Source of the DNA: an uncultured Akkermansia sp.
GTDB taxonomy: Bacteria; Verrucomicrobiota; Verrucomicrobiia; Verrucomicrobiales; Akkermansiaceae
Direction: 5' to 3'
NCBI GenBank assembly: GCA_900766865.1
Contig: CAAFXA010000362.1
Span: 1-13,897, forward strand
Length of the DNA: 13,897 nt
In this document: positions 13,879 through 13,897 of the stretch, piece after piece
How the letters are laid out: every line of letters begins with the position of its first letter
Position numbering within the stretch: position 1 is the first letter of the stretch
Notes under the pieces: generated by a model
Database searches by the model: none
What the model was told of the DNA's origin: nothing
Seen by the model: only the letters and a program-made list of their open reading frames with translations
Program-made: the position numbers and the translations under genes

Positions 13879-13897
13879 AGATCGGAAGAGCACACGT
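13879..13897 (+). other. Illumina TruSeq adapter remnant at the contig end
   Basis: The final 19 bases, AGATCGGAAGAGCACACGT, are identical to the start of the Illumina TruSeq read-1 adapter. They are library sequence, not genome, and the galactosidase frame must not be read through them. Confidence 0.95.

Overview
The window looks like a fragment of a Verrucomicrobiota genome, most likely an Akkermansia-like gut bacterium. This rests on the mix of genes (a GH35 beta-galactosidase, several exported ankyrin-repeat proteins, an Ffh with a long Met/Gly tail), the fairly GC-rich sequence and the near absence of Shine-Dalgarno sequences. No 16S or other definitive marker is present, so the phylum is an inference. 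The last 19 bases match the start of the Illumina TruSeq adapter. The right edge is therefore an untrimmed assembly end, not genome.

Layout. Positions 1-155 hold three GC-rich hairpins resembling an intergenic repeat. On the minus strand follow an exported ankyrin-repeat protein (156-1796) and, just upstream of it, the remains of a decayed secreted-protein gene (1842-2127) with an ATC in place of its start codon and two frameshifts. A divergent promoter region (about 2135-2230) then drives, on the plus strand, an MBL/beta-CASP nuclease-type hydrolase (2231-3637). Next comes a tight plus-strand operon of three genes with no characterised relatives that I recognise: an ankyrin lipoprotein (3727-5586), a secreted ankyrin plus helical-repeat protein (5595-6995) and a protein with three membrane helices and a large exported domain (6992-8344). 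A DEAD-box RNA helicase with a DbpA/CsdA-like RNA-binding domain (8424-10277) follows, with a C-GCAxxG-C-C family putative redox protein (10283-10738) 5 nt behind it. Converging from the right on the minus strand are ffh, the SRP GTPase (10828-12336), and the C-terminal two thirds of a GH35 beta-galactosidase (12611-13878, open at the window end). A terminator hairpin lies behind ffh, and a 12-bp hairpin lies between ffh and the galactosidase gene.

How the genes fit together. The ankyrin lipoprotein, the secreted ankyrin/helical protein and the three-helix protein are spaced for co-transcription and translational coupling (8-nt gap, then a 4-nt ATGA overlap). They plausibly form one envelope-located assembly; this is the best candidate for an undescribed system. 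The helicase, the beta-CASP protein and Ffh are housekeeping RNA/secretion genes, and the galactosidase fits glycan or mucin degradation.

The most informative non-coding signal is a recurring promoter layout. A sigma70-type -35, a 17-nt spacer and a -10 (usually preceded by TGC) end only 7-8 nt before the start codon, predicting leaderless mRNAs for at least three genes (beta-CASP protein, ankyrin lipoprotein, ffh). The same layout points at the ATC that appears to be the lost start codon of the decayed gene.
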